Origin: Bradyrhizobium sp. WD16
GTDB lineage: Bacteria > Pseudomonadota > Alphaproteobacteria > Rhizobiales > Xanthobacteraceae
Assembly: GCF_024181725.1 (NCBI RefSeq)
Contig: NZ_CP028908.1
Span: 2,046,001 to 2,110,000 of the forward strand
Direction of reading: 5' to 3'
DNA: 64,000 bases
Numbering within the stretch: the first letter of the stretch is position 1; every line of letters starts with the position of its first letter. The notes under the pieces were generated by a model. The model made no database searches and was not told the DNA's origin. It was given only the letters and a program-made list of their open reading frames with translations. Positions 8,226 through 17,267 of the stretch are shown here, one piece after another. The translations under genes and the position numbers were made by a program.

Positions 8226-11200
8226 ATGCCCTCATTCTTCATTGACCGGCCGATTTTTGCCTGGGTCGTGGCGCTGTTCATCTGCCTGATCGGCGCCATC
8301 TCGATTCCGCTGCTGGCGGTGGCGCAATATCCGATCATCGCGCCGCCCTCGATTTCGATCAGCACGAGCTATCCCGGCGCCTCGCCGGAGGATCTCTACA
8401 ACAGCGTAACGAGGCTGATCGAAGAGGAGCTGAACGGCGCCTCCGGCATCCTCAATTTCGAATCGACCAGCGATTCCCTCGGCCAGGTCGAAATCACCGC
8501 CAATTTCGTCCCCGGCACCGATTCGAGCCTCGCCTCGGTCGAGGTGCAGAACCGCATCAAGCGTGTCGAGGCGCGCCTGCCCCGTGCGGTGATCCAGCAG
8601 GGCATCCTGATCGAGGAAGCCTCGAGCGCGGTGCTGCAGATCATCACCTTGCAGTCGACCGATGGCAGTCTTGATGAAGTCGGGCTCGGTGACTTCCTGA
8701 TCCGCAACGTGCTCGGCGAAATCCGCCGCATCCCCGGGGTCGGGCGCGCCACGCTCTATTCCACGGAGCGCTCGCTGCGCATCTGGATCGATCCGGCCAA
8801 GCTGGTCGGCTACAATCTCACCGCCGACGACGTCACCCGGGCGATCGCGGCGCAGAACGCCCAGGTCGCTTCCGGCAGCGTCGGTGCCGAACCGAGCCGC
8901 GAGGGCCAGCAGATTTCGGCGCTGGTGCTGGTCAAGGGCCAGCTTACCTCGGCCGACGAATTCGGCGCTATCGTGCTTCGCGCCAATCCCGACGGCTCGA
9001 CGGTGCGGTTGCGCGACGTCGCCCGGATCGAGATTGGCGGCATGGGCTATCAGTTCACCACCAGGCAGAACGGCAAGCCCAGCGCCGGCCTGTCGGTACT
9101 GCTCGCCCCGACCGGCAATGCGCTCGCCACCGCCGGTGCGGTCAAGGCGAAGATGGACGAGTTGTCCAAGTTCTTCCCGGCCAATATTACCTATGACATT
9201 CCCTACAACATCACGCCCGTGGTGCAGGCCTCGATCACCAAGGTGATCGAGACCCTGGTGGAGGCGGTGGTGCTGGTCTTCGTGGTGATGTTCCTGTTCC
9301 TGCAGAACATTCGCTACACGTTGATTCCGACCATTGTCGTTCCGGTGGCGCTGCTCGGCACCTGCACCACGCTGCTGCTGTTCGGTTACTCCATCAACAT
9401 GCTGACGATGTTCGGCATGGTGCTGGCGATCGGCATCCTGGTCGACGATGCCATCGTCGTGGTGGAAAATGTCGAACGGATCATGGCGGAGGAGGGCTTG
9501 CCGCCGCGCGAAGCGACGCGCAAGGCAATGACGCAGATCACGGGCGCGATCATCGGCATCACGCTGGTGCTCTGCGCGGTGTTCGTGCCCATGGCGTTCT
9601 TCCCCGGGTCGGTCGGCATCATCTATCGCCAGTTTTCGGTGACGATCGTCGCCGCCATCTCCTTCTCCGCCCTGATGGCGCTGTCGCTCACCCCGGCGCT
9701 ATGCGCCACTCTGCTCAAGCCCGCGGCCCATGGCCATGCCTCGCACCGCGGCGTGTTCGGCGCCTTCAACCGCGCCCTCGAGGCGGTGCGCAACCGCTAC
9801 GGCCGGGCCGTCGCCTGGTCGATCGGCCGCACCGGGCGGCTGATGGTGATTTATCTGGCGCTCGTGGTGGGCCTCGGCTTCGCCTTCGTGCGCCTGCCCG
9901 GCGGCTTCCTGCCTGTGGACGATCAGGGCTTCCTCACCGTCGACGTCCAGACGCCGCCGGAATCCTCCTTCAACCGCACCCTCACTGCGGTGAAGCAGGT
10001 TGAGGCGTTTCTGCAGAACCGCGCCGGCGTCAAGGAGGTGACCTTCCTGACCGGCTTCAGCTTCCTCGGCCAGGGCCAGAACACCGCCCAGGCCTTCGTC
10101 ACGCTGAAGGACTGGAAGGAACGGGCGGCCAACGATTCAGCTGCCGCGATCGTCGCCGACGTCAATCGCTCGATGGCGTCGCTGCGCGATGCCAAGATTT
10201 CGGCGCTGCAGCCGCCGCCCATCGACAATCTCGGCAATTCCTCCGGCTTCAGCTTTCGCCTCCAGGATCGCGGCCAGCGCGGCTACGATGCCCTGATGAA
10301 GGCCAAGGACCAGCTGCTCGCGGCGGCGCGGCGCAGCCCGGTGCTGCAGGACGTCTATGCCGAGGGCCTTCCCGAGGCTGCGCAGGTCCAGCTCGTGATC
10401 GATCGCGAGCAGGCCGAGGCGCTCGGCGTCACCTTCGCCGACATCAACAGCACGATCTCGACCAATCTCGGCTCGAACTACGTCAACGACTATCCCAGCC
10501 GCGGCCGGATGCAGCGCGTCATCGTTCAGGCCGATCGCGCCGGCCGTATGAGTGCCGACGAGATTCTCGCCTACAACGTCAAGAACCGCCGGGGCGAGCT
10601 CGTGCCGCTGTCGTCCTTCGCGTCGGTGAAATGGGCGATGGGCCCGACCCAGACCGTCGGCTTCAACTACTATCCCACCGTGCGCATCTCCGGCGCGGCG
10701 AAGCCCGGCTATACCAGCGGCGACGCCATCGCCGAGATGGAGCGGCTCGCCGCCCAGCTGCCGCGCGGCTTCGGCTATGAATGGACCGGCCAGTCGCTGC
10801 AGGAAAAGCTGTCAGGATCACAGGCGCCGGCTCTGCTGGCGCTCTCCGCGCTCGTCGTTTTCCTCTGCCTGGCGGCGCTCTACGAGAGCTGGACCATTCC
10901 GCTCGCGGTGCTGATGACGGTGCCGCTCGGCATCTGCGGTGCGGTCGCCGCGGCCATGATGCGGGGGCTACCCAACGACGTTTATTTCACCGTCGGTCTC
11001 GTCACCATCATCGGGCTCGCCGCCAAGGATGCCATCCTGATCATCGAATTCGCCAAGGATCTGCGGGCGCAGGGCCGGCCCTTGCGCGAGGCGACGCTGT
11101 TGGCCTGTCAGTTGCGCTTCCGCCCGATCCTGATGACCGGCTTCGCTTTCGTCAGCGGCGTGCTGCCGATGGTGATCGCCTCCGGCGCCGGCGCCAAGAG

Positions 11201-11393
11201 CCAGCAGGCGCTCGGCACCGGGGTGATGGGCGGCATGATCGCGGTGGTGGTGCTGGCGCTGTTGATGGTGCCGGTGCTGTTCGTCTTCATCCAGTCACTG
11301 TTTGGCCGCGAACGGCAGGGCGCAGCCGGCGTCTCGCGTTGGAGCTGGCGCAACCTGCTGCGACGCGGCAAGGGCGCATCCGCCGCTTCGTGA
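8226..11393 (+). CDS. RND multidrug efflux permease, HAE1 (AcrB) family
   Basis: Proton-driven trimeric pump of 1055 residues that extrudes hydrophobic or amphiphilic compounds. MPSFFIDRPIFAWVVAL is the standard N terminus. The proton-relay aspartate pair is present in AIGILVDDAIVVVENVERIM (fourth membrane helix), and the partner lysine in IIGLAAKDAILIIEFAKD (tenth). Two large periplasmic loops and twelve membrane helices are consistent with length. The stop of the adaptor gene is 9 bp upstream, so the two form an operon. Substrates are not predictable from sequence. Downstream lies the convergent MFS remnant. Confidence 0.95.
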   Translation: MPSFFIDRPIFAWVVALFICLIGAISIPLLAVAQYPIIAPPSISISTSYPGASPEDLYNSVTRLIEEELNGASGILNFESTSDSLGQVEITANFVPGTDSSLASVEVQNRIKRVEARLPRAVIQQGILIEEASSAVLQIITLQSTDGSLDEVGLGDFLIRNVLGEIRRIPGVGRATLYSTERSLRIWIDPAKLVGYNLTADDVTRAIAAQNAQVASGSVGAEPSREGQQISALVLVKGQLTSADEFGAIVLRANPDGSTVRLRDVARIEIGGMGYQFTTRQNGKPSAGLSVLLAPTGNALATAGAVKAKMDELSKFFPANITYDIPYNITPVVQASITKVIETLVEAVVLVFVVMFLFLQNIRYTLIPTIVVPVALLGTCTTLLLFGYSINMLTMFGMVLAIGILVDDAIVVVENVERIMAEEGLPPREATRKAMTQITGAIIGITLVLCAVFVPMAFFPGSVGIIYRQFSVTIVAAISFSALMALSLTPALCATLLKPAAHGHASHRGVFGAFNRALEAVRNRYGRAVAWSIGRTGRLMVIYLALVVGLGFAFVRLPGGFLPVDDQGFLTVDVQTPPESSFNRTLTAVKQVEAFLQNRAGVKEVTFLTGFSFLGQGQNTAQAFVTLKDWKERAANDSAAAIVADVNRSMASLRDAKISALQPPPIDNLGNSSGFSFRLQDRGQRGYDALMKAKDQLLAAARRSPVLQDVYAEGLPEAAQVQLVIDREQAEALGVTFADINSTISTNLGSNYVNDYPSRGRMQRVIVQADRAGRMSADEILAYNVKNRRGELVPLSSFASVKWAMGPTQTVGFNYYPTVRISGAAKPGYTSGDAIAEMERLAAQLPRGFGYEWTGQSLQEKLSGSQAPALLALSALVVFLCLAALYESWTIPLAVLMTVPLGICGAVAAAMMRGLPNDVYFTVGLVTIIGLAAKDAILIIEFAKDLRAQGRPLREATLLACQLRFRPILMTGFAFVSGVLPMVIASGAGAKSQQALGTGVMGGMIAVVVLALLMVPVLFVFIQSLFGRERQGAAGVSRWSWRNLLRRGKGASAAS

Positions 11394-11430
11394 ATGGCTT
11401 CCCGCCGAGCTTTACCGGCCTTGAGCCCGG

Positions 11431-11568
11431 TCAGAACGTTCCGGCCGCCGTCAGCGGTCGTTGGCAGGCGCAGGCGACGACGCCGGCGAACAGCGTCAGT
11501 GCGGAGACGATTAGCGCGTAGTCCAGGCTGCCCATGGCGTCGGAAATGGCGCCGGTGAAGCTCGGCCC
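11431..11568 (-). pseudogene. Severed C-terminal exon of the MFS transporter gene
   Basis: On the reverse strand this stretch reads GPSFTGAISDAMGSLDY, a hydrophobic helix ALIVSALTLFAGVVACA and a short tail, ending at a stop at 11431. This is the expected last loop and membrane helix of the MFS gene upstream. Joining the codons before 11733 (IGQTL) to this segment across the TA gives ...GQTLGPSFTGAISDAMG, a normal MFS end. The 163-bp insertion shifts the frame, so this piece is no longer translated from the gene start. Confidence 0.8.
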
Positions 11569-11570
11569 TA

Positions 11571-11643
11571 GTGTGGCGTCTCGCAATTGCCTACCGCCTT
11601 CGCGGCAACCCTCTCGTAGGCAATTGCGAGACATAAGCCACAC
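11571..11643. mobile_element. E1 palindromic MITE-like element in the MFS gene
   Basis: Left arm GTGTGGCGTCTCGCAATTGC pairs with right arm GCAATTGCGAGAC-ATAA-GCCACAC; the 4-nt ATAA interrupts one arm. TA dinucleotides flank it at 11569-11570 and 11644-11645. Flanking TA and preference for C-TA-G are the target-site habits of IS630/Tc1-type transposases (established for that group); that such an enzyme moved this element is inference. Confidence 0.8.
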
Positions 11644-11662
11644 TAGCACTTTGATTTTGCTA

Positions 11663-11731
11663 GTGTCCCTATGTCTCCGAATTACCGTGCGAGTGCGAGG
11701 CAAACGTAGCGGTAATTCGGAGACGGGACAC
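11663..11731. mobile_element. E2 palindromic MITE-like element in the MFS gene
   Basis: Left arm GTGTCCC-TAT-GTCTCCGAATTACCG and right arm CGGTAATTCGGAGACGGGACAC are inverse copies apart from a 3-nt insertion in the left arm. TA flanks it at 11661-11662 and 11732-11733. It is 15 bp (GCACTTTGATTTTGC) from the E1 element, and the pair forms one insertion. It supplies the last ~20 codons and the stop of the truncated MFS frame. Confidence 0.8.
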
Positions 11732-12787
11732 TAGCGTCTGACCGATGCTGAAGGCGATGGTGACGATGCCGATCGCCTTGGGCCAGGATTGGGGCGGATA
11801 GTTGAAGCGGACGAAGGCGGTGGTCGCCGCCACCACCGCGAAGAAGGCGCTGCCGAACACCAGTGCCGACAGCCCCAGCCAGAACGGCGAATGGCCGACG
11901 AGCGGCAGGGCAGCGCCCAGCGCGGTGATGAAAATCAGGATGGCAGTCGAGACGCCGCTGGCGCCACGGGCCAGCAGCCCGCGCCACACCCAGGGCGAGG
12001 CGAAGGCGCCGGCGCCGATCAGGCACCAGAATGCGCTTTGGGCCGCGGCGTCGCCGCCGGAATCGCGCACATAGGCGATCATGAAGGTCATGTAGGCGAT
12101 GTAGCCGGCACCGAAGCAGAAATAGCCGAACAGGTAGATCGCCGTGGGCATCAGGGCGATACGGTCTTCGCCCTTCATGGCACGCAGCGGCGGGGGTTCG
12201 GTGCGGGCCGGCAGCAGAGCCGGCGTCAGCGCCGCGGCCAGCGCGGCCAGCACCGCCCAGACGATCCACCACGAGCCGGGGCCGAAATGCTGCAGCAGGA
12301 AAGGCGAGATCAGGCCCGAGAGGATGATCCCGATGGCGGGGCCGGTGTAGAACAGGCCGAGCAGCAGGGCGGACTGCGCCGGCTGCGATTGCGCGATGGT
12401 GGCGCCGAGCGCCCCGCCACCGACGAACGAGAGCGCTGCGCCGCCGCCCGCCAGCAGCCGCGCGAAGGCGAGCAGCGTGAAATTCGTCGTGATGGCGCAC
12501 AGGGCCAGCGAGACGACGCAGGCGATGGTGCCGATCCAGACCGCGCTGAACAGCCCGAAGCGACGGGTGAAGCGGGCGGCGCCGAGCGCGCCCAGCATGT
12601 AGCCGGCGGCATTCACGGTGTTCATGAATCCGGCCGCGGAATAGGACCAGTGCAGGCTGTCGCGCATGTCGGGCAGCACCAGCGAGTAGGCGAAGCGGCC
12701 GATCCCGAGGCCGATCGCCGGCGCGAGCGCCAGCAAAAGGATGGCGTGGGCCGGGCTGCGGACCGGCGCGGCGGCGACGAGTGTCAT
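11669..12787 (-). CDS. MFS transporter (YbfB/YjiJ-like), C-terminally truncated by insertion
   Basis: Major facilitator superfamily membrane transporter. The ORF encodes about 372 residues, of which the last ~20 (from VSRLRITATFAS) come from the E2 palindromic element, not from the gene. The N-terminal signature LALAPAIGLGIGRFAYSLVLPDMR and about eleven membrane helices point to the YbfB/YjiJ-type sugar/aromatic transporter group. The frame is open to 12886, but ATG at 12787 fits the family start. The twelfth helix lies stranded at 11431-11568. The gene is therefore probably non-functional or altered. Substrate unknown. Confidence 0.75.
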   Translation of the reverse strand: MTLVAAAPVRSPAHAILLLALAPAIGLGIGRFAYSLVLPDMRDSLHWSYSAAGFMNTVNAAGYMLGALGAARFTRRFGLFSAVWIGTIACVVSLALCAITTNFTLLAFARLLAGGGAALSFVGGGALGATIAQSQPAQSALLLGLFYTGPAIGIILSGLISPFLLQHFGPGSWWIVWAVLAALAAALTPALLPARTEPPPLRAMKGEDRIALMPTAIYLFGYFCFGAGYIAYMTFMIAYVRDSGGDAAAQSAFWCLIGAGAFASPWVWRGLLARGASGVSTAILIFITALGAALPLVGHSPFWLGLSALVFGSAFFAVVAATTAFVRFNYPPQSWPKAIGIVTIAFSIGQTLVSRLRITATFASHSHGNSET

Positions 12788-13103
12788 GGCATCGACTTTC
12801 CGATCGGGAGCGGACCGCGGCATTCTCGAAGGCGACCTGCCGGAACTTGGATGAAGGCTCAATCCGCCGCGCTGCGGAGCGACCACCGCATCATTTGCGG
12901 CGCCGCGTCATCGCGCAAGTCCCGCAGGCGATCCAGGCAGCCGACCGATGCGCAATGGTGTCTTGCAAATCCGGCAACAGGCCACTAGTGGTCCCGAAGA
13001 GGCCTGTTTCGGGCTTCTGACATCGAAAAGCGGGACCGGAAACTCAGTTGGCGGGGCCCGCGGAGATCCAATCTTTCGGCACTAAATTAAAGAGGCGACG
13101 GCC
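12788..13103. other. Divergent intergenic region MFS / leuB
   Basis: 316 bp between divergent genes with no convincing ORF. From 12985, C-TA-GTGGTCCCG followed about 45 bp later by CGGGACC resembles the ends of the TA-flanked palindromes but has no matching right TA and poor arm identity; it may be a decayed relative. The leuB promoter must lie in this region, but no clear -35/-10 pair was identified. Confidence 0.4.
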
Positions 13104-14216
13104 ATGGCGACCCACAAGCTGCTCCTGCTCCCCGGCGACGGCATCGGACCGGAGGTAATGGCCGAGGTCGAGCGCCTGATCGGCTGGCTCAACACCACGA
13201 ACATCGCCCGTTTCGAAATCGAGCGCGGCCTCGTCGGCGGCGCCAGCTACGACGCCGACAACGTCGCGATCACCGACGCCACCATGGCGCTGGCGCAGGC
13301 TTCCGACGCAGTGATCTTCGGTGCGGTCGGCGGCCCGAAATGGGACGGCGTTGCTTACGACGTGCGGCCCGAAGCCGGCCTGCTGCGGCTGCGCAAGGAC
13401 CTCGGTCTGTTTGCCAATCTGCGTCCGGCGATCTGCTATCCGGCACTGGCGGATTCGTCGAGCCTGCGCCGCGAGGTGGTCGAGGGGCTCGACATCATGA
13501 TCGTGCGCGAGCTCACCGGCGGGGTCTATTTCGGCGAGCCAAAGACGATCACCGATCTCGGCAACGGCCAGAAGCGCGCCATCGACACCCAGGTCTACGA
13601 CACCTACGAGATCGAGCGCATCGCGCGCGTTGCCTTCGACCTCGCGCGCAAGCGGCGCAACAAGGTGACGTCGATGGAAAAACGCAACGTCATGAAGACC
13701 GGCGTGCTCTGGAACGAGGTCGTCACGGCGGTGCACCAGCGCGAATACAAGGACGTGCAGCTCGAGCATCAGCTCGCCGATTCCGGCGGCATGCAGCTCG
13801 TGCGCAATCCCAAGCAGTTCGATGTGATCGTGACCGACAACCTGTTCGGCGATCTGCTGTCCGACATCGCCGCGATGCTCACCGGCTCGATCGGCATGCT
13901 GGCATCCGCCTCGCTGGGCGAGGTCGATGCCAAGACGCGCAAGCGCAAGTCGCTGTATGAGCCGGTGCACGGTTCGGCGCCGGACATCGCCGGCAAGGGC
14001 GCGGCAAATCCGATCGCGATGATCGCGTCCTTCGCCATGGCGCTGCGCTATTCGCTCGAGCTCGGCGATCTCGCCGACAAGATCGAGGCGGCGGTGGCCG
14101 CAGTGCTGGCCAAGGGCCTGCGCACCGGCGACATCATGTCGGAAGGCAAGACGCGGGTGTCGACCTCGCAGATGGGCGAGGCGATCCTCGCCGAACTGCA
14201 GGCGCAGCTGAGCTGA
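13104..14216 (+). CDS. leuB: 3-isopropylmalate dehydrogenase
   Basis: NAD-dependent oxidative decarboxylation of 3-isopropylmalate to 2-oxoisocaproate, third step of leucine synthesis, cytoplasmic. The 370-residue length is standard. Visible motifs are [12 protein letters not shown] at the N terminus, [13 protein letters not shown] (substrate arginine), [13 protein letters not shown], the metal-binding [14 protein letters not shown], and the NAD-binding [20 protein letters not shown]. Start codon ATG follows AGAGGCGACGGCC. It is a single gene here; leuC and leuD are not adjacent. A strong terminator follows 36 bp after the stop. Confidence 0.97.
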   Translation: MATHKLLLLPGDGIGPEVMAEVERLIGWLNTTNIARFEIERGLVGGASYDADNVAITDATMALAQASDAVIFGAVGGPKWDGVAYDVRPEAGLLRLRKDLGLFANLRPAICYPALADSSSLRREVVEGLDIMIVRELTGGVYFGEPKTITDLGNGQKRAIDTQVYDTYEIERIARVAFDLARKRRNKVTSMEKRNVMKTGVLWNEVVTAVHQREYKDVQLEHQLADSGGMQLVRNPKQFDVIVTDNLFGDLLSDIAAMLTGSIGMLASASLGEVDAKTRKRKSLYEPVHGSAPDIAGKGAANPIAMIASFAMALRYSLELGDLADKIEAAVAAVLAKGLRTGDIMSEGKTRVSTSQMGEAILAELQAQLS

Positions 14217-14252
14217 TCCATGAGACCCCGGCAAGTGGCCGGGCGGACCAAC

Positions 14253-14282
14253 AAAAAAGCCCGGCATATGCCGGGCTTTTTC
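14253..14282. terminator. Rho-independent terminator after leuB
   Basis: A perfect 30-bp palindrome, AAAAAAGCCCGGCAT followed by ATGCCGGGCTTTTTT. GC-rich stem and U-run on both strands, so it can end leuB (+) and also transcription of the convergent gene at 14303 (-). Confidence 0.93.
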
Positions 14283-14302
14283 GTATCTGGAACTGGCCGC
14301 GC

Positions 14303-14659
14303 TCAGTAGGGCGGATAGATCGGGAAGGCGGTCGGATAGCCGCCGAGATCATACGGCGTGCTCAGCGGCTGGCGGCGGAAATCCATATGCGAGTTGAGCC
14401 GGTCGAGATCCTCGAAGCGGTTCGGCCCGCCGGTGGCGTAATCGGTGAATTTGCGCTCGCCTGGCAGCACCTCGGTGCCGGCATCGAGCCACGAACGCCT
14501 CGTCACGAAGACGCGGGTGCGCGGGCCGGCCTGGTAAGAATAATTCACCGATGAGTTGCGGGCCTGAAGGCGCCGCTTTTCGACGGCGCCCGCCTCGGTC
14601 GCGAAGGCCGACACCAGCACGGCGGCGGCAATACCAAGGCTGAGATATTTCACGGTCAT
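14303..14659 (-). CDS. Conserved secreted hypothetical protein
   Basis: A 118-residue exported protein of unknown role. MTVKYLSLGIAAAVLVSAFA followed by TEAGAVEK is a typical signal peptide. The mature part is basic and aromatic, with YSYQAGPRTRVFVTRRSW, a PGERKFTDYA stretch and a Pro/Tyr-rich end (FPIYPPY). The frame extends upstream to 14725, but the ATG at 14659 gives the clean signal peptide. It is convergent with leuB and shares its bidirectional terminator. It resembles lineage-restricted Bradyrhizobiaceae envelope proteins; no catalytic motif is seen. Confidence 0.7.
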   Translation of the reverse strand: MTVKYLSLGIAAAVLVSAFATEAGAVEKRRLQARNSSVNYSYQAGPRTRVFVTRRSWLDAGTEVLPGERKFTDYATGGPNRFEDLDRLNSHMDFRRQPLSTPYDLGGYPTAFPIYPPY

Positions 14660-14855
14660 CTTGTCCTCATCGGCAGTCCGAATGCAGAGTCGGAACCAAT
14701 TTACCCGCCGGGCCATGGGGGCCACAAGGTAATTTGCGCCACACCGAGGACAATAATGATCTCCTGTAGTGGTTCAGAAATTCCCCTTCCGGTCCGGGCA
14801 CGCCGGTGTGACGGAATGTTTCGGACGCCCCAGTATGGTTCACCTCTGTGCTGCA

Positions 14856-15656
14856 TCAGAGCGGGCCGCGCAGCGGCGGCGTTTCGGCGGCGCTGACCCA
14901 GTCGTTTTGCATGTTGGGCGAGGGGCAATCGGTCCGGCGCAGCTCGGCCCGGGCAAATAGTTCCGCAATCTGCGGATCGCTGCCGGCAGACAGCAGGACC
15001 AGACGATCGAGGGTGCAGCCGATCAGGCGGCGCTGGTCCGTGCGGCTCGTGGCCTGGCACGACCAGCCGCTGACTCGGAGCCTCGGCGCCTCGAAGGCGC
15101 GCGCGAAGCCGAGGCAGGCCGGCGCAGCCCCGGGCAGGTTCCAGAGCGGGATCGTGCCGAACTTGGTGGCGATGACGCCGGCCGGTTGCGGCTCGGCGGC
15201 GGATTCGAGGCCGAAGCGCCGCGCGAGTTCGGCGGCGGCCGGGCGGAACCCCGTGGTCTCGCCTCCGGCACGATAGATTTCGATCGAGGCCACCGGGCGC
15301 GATCCGGCATCGGTGCGCCAGCTCAGGGTGTCCTTGCGGCCTCCTTCCCGATGGCGAGTGATGGTGTAAGTCTCTGTTCTGCCGGGGAAATCATTTGATT
15401 TCACGGCGAACGCCGGGTGCGGCCTGGCGGCCGCCACCCAGTCCGCCGCCGGCGCGGCCGCATGGGGCAACGTTGCCACCTCGCGCGCGGCCATCTCGCC
15501 CTGGCGCTGGTAGAGGTCGGTGGCGATCGTGGCCAGCATGCCGAGGCCGCAAAAATAGGCGAGCAGGCGAACGGTGACGACGCGGCCCTCGATGGCGAGG
15601 CCGCTCAATAGGCCGGCGCGGGGCAGGGGGGGGCCGGGATGGAGGAAGGAATGCAT
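14856..15656 (-). CDS. Conserved hypothetical protein, single N-terminal membrane segment
   Basis: About 266 residues, unrecognised. From MHSFLHPGPPLPRAG it has one hydrophobic segment (VTVRLLAYFCGLGMLATIA) and then a soluble, probably periplasmic domain containing YTITRHREGGRKDTLSW and scattered cysteines (GAAPACLGFAR, GWSCQAT, LIGCTLDR, RRTDCPSP) that could form disulfides. The frame is open to 15734; the ATG at 15656 is preferred because the upstream residues are low-complexity. It is divergent from asd with 188 bp between. A role near the envelope is inference only. Confidence 0.65.
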   Translation of the reverse strand: MHSFLHPGPPLPRAGLLSGLAIEGRVVTVRLLAYFCGLGMLATIATDLYQRQGEMAAREVATLPHAAAPAADWVAAARPHPAFAVKSNDFPGRTETYTITRHREGGRKDTLSWRTDAGSRPVASIEIYRAGGETTGFRPAAAELARRFGLESAAEPQPAGVIATKFGTIPLWNLPGAAPACLGFARAFEAPRLRVSGWSCQATSRTDQRRLIGCTLDRLVLLSAGSDPQIAELFARAELRRTDCPSPNMQNDWVSAAETPPLRGPL

Positions 15657-15844
15657 CGTGCGGCGGGTGGTCGCTTGCTGGGGCGTGACGGCGGAGGTGG
15701 CCGGCTCGCCGTCGCCGCAGGTGCCTCGATGCACCCGCGGTGGCCCGGCCGGCGTTGTCTTTGCGGCATTTCTCGCATAGAAGCGCCCACGCCTGCGTTA
15801 TCCCGAGTGCGACGGCGCAGGCATTTTTGAGCGGAGAGTCAACG

Positions 15845-16879
15845 ATGGGTTACAAGGTTGCAGTGGTGGGCGCGACCGGCAATGTGGGCCGGGAGATGCT
15901 CGACATTCTCGCCGAACGCAGCTTTCCGGCCGACGAGGTGGTTGCCATCGCGTCCCGGCGCAGCCAGGGCGTGGAGGTCTCCTTCGGCGACAAGACCCTC
16001 AAAGTCAAAGCGCTCGAGAACTACGATTTCAGCGACGTCGACATCTGCCTGATGTCGGCGGGCGGCAGCGTGTCCAAGGAATGGTCGCCGAAGATCGGCG
16101 CCCAGGGCGCCGTCGTCATCGACAATTCGTCGGCCTGGCGCATGGATCCGGACGTGCCGCTGGTCGTGCCCGAGGTCAATGCCGACGCGGTGGCGGGCTT
16201 CGCCAAGAAGAACATCATCGCCAATCCGAACTGCTCGACCGCGCAGCTCGTGGTGGCGCTCAAGCCGCTGCACGACAAGGCGGTGATCAAGCGCGTGGTG
16301 GTTGCGACCTATCAGTCGGTGTCGGGCGCCGGCAAGGATGCGATGGACGAATTGTTCTCGCAGACCAAGTCCGTCTACACCGCGGACGACCTCGTCGTTA
16401 AGAAATTCCCGAAGCGTATCGCCTTCAACGTCATCCCCGAGATCGACGTCTTCATGGAGGACGGCTACACCAAGGAAGAATGGAAGATGATGGTCGAGAC
16501 CAAGAAGATTCTCGATCCGAAGATCAAGCTCACCGCCACTTGCGTGCGGGTGCCGGTGTTCGTCAGCCATTCGGAAGCGGTCAATGTCGAGTTCGAGAAT
16601 CCGATCAGCGCCGACGAGGCGCGCGACATCCTGCGCAGGTCGCCCGGTTGTCTCGTGATCGACAAGCGTGAACCCGGCGGTTACGTCACGCCGTACGAGG
16701 CCGCCGGCGAGGATGCCACCTATATCAGCCGCATCCGTGACGATGCGACGGTGGAGAACGGTCTGTCGTTCTGGTGTGTGTCCGACAACCTGCGCAAGGG
16801 CGCGGCGCTCAATGCCGTGCAGATCGCCGAAGTGCTGATCAACCGCAAGCTGATCAGCGCCAAGAAGAAGGCGGCTTGA
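15845..16879 (+). CDS. asd: Aspartate-semialdehyde dehydrogenase
   Basis: NADPH-dependent reduction of aspartyl phosphate to aspartate semialdehyde, the branch point to lysine/diaminopimelate, methionine and threonine. The 344-residue protein begins MGYKVAVVGATGNVGREML (Rossmann motif). It has SAGGSVSKEW, the catalytic-cysteine motif IIANPNCSTAQLVVAL, and the histidine region VPVFVSHSEAVNVEFE. The frame extends to 15740, but ATG at 15845, preceded by GAGCGGAGAG, is the clear start. A terminator follows. Its product supplies the pathway in which dapF (20756) acts later. Confidence 0.97.
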   Translation: MGYKVAVVGATGNVGREMLDILAERSFPADEVVAIASRRSQGVEVSFGDKTLKVKALENYDFSDVDICLMSAGGSVSKEWSPKIGAQGAVVIDNSSAWRMDPDVPLVVPEVNADAVAGFAKKNIIANPNCSTAQLVVALKPLHDKAVIKRVVVATYQSVSGAGKDAMDELFSQTKSVYTADDLVVKKFPKRIAFNVIPEIDVFMEDGYTKEEWKMMVETKKILDPKIKLTATCVRVPVFVSHSEAVNVEFENPISADEARDILRRSPGCLVIDKREPGGYVTPYEAAGEDATYISRIRDDATVENGLSFWCVSDNLRKGAALNAVQIAEVLINRKLISAKKKAA

Positions 16880-16898
16880 GCTCTTCCTGCTGCGAGAC

Positions 16899-16928
16899 AA
16901 AAAGGCCCGGCGAAAGCCGGGCCTTTTT
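16899..16928. terminator. Rho-independent terminator after asd
   Basis: AAAAAGGCCCGGC - GAAA - GCCGGGCCTTTTT: a 13-bp perfect stem, GNRA-like loop and U-tract, 20 bp after the asd stop. It reads on both strands and can also end the minus-strand 17039 gene. Confidence 0.93.
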
Positions 16929-17038
16929 GCTTATGGCGGATTGAAATCTCGAACCACCGCGCCGAGGACAGATCATGCCGCAGCCCGCAAGCGGCAAGAG
17001 CCCGAAGCGGCCGCGGTGTCAGCCGCCGTCGCCACGGC

Positions 17039-17266
17039 CTATTTCGCGTCGATGTTGCGCACGCAATTGCCGCGGCTTGCCGCCGCTGCGAGGCAGCTTT
17101 GATAATCGTAATAGCGGCAGTCCTGCAGTGTGCTTCCCGGACCGTCGGGGCCGCCGCGCTCGATGCAGAACGGCGGCGGTCCGGCCGGTGGTGCCGGGCG
17201 ATGGCGCGGTGCGGCGAGCGCCGGCGCTCCGATTGCGATCATTATCAGCGCAGCGAGCAGGCGCAT
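17039..17266 (-). CDS. DUF3551 family small secreted protein
   Basis: A 75-residue exported protein typical of Bradyrhizobiaceae. Signal peptide MRLLAALIMIAIGAPALA, a Pro-rich linker, then the cysteine pattern FCIERGGPDG...DCRYYDYQSCLAAAASRGNCVRN characteristic of DUF3551. The ATG at 17266 is 1 bp from the stop of the carbonic anhydrase gene, so it is the second gene of a two-gene unit with it; the frame is open further upstream but only as overlap. The function of the family is unknown. Confidence 0.82.
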   Translation of the reverse strand: MRLLAALIMIAIGAPALAAPRHRPAPPAGPPPFCIERGGPDGPGSTLQDCRYYDYQSCLAAAASRGNCVRNIDAK

Positions 17267-17267
17267 G

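Noticed and set aside
12985-13046. Possible further TA-flanked element (C-TA-GTGGTCCCG...CGGGACC)
   Set aside because: Arms pair over only about 7 bp, no right-hand TA at the expected place and no second copy in the window; kept only as a note.
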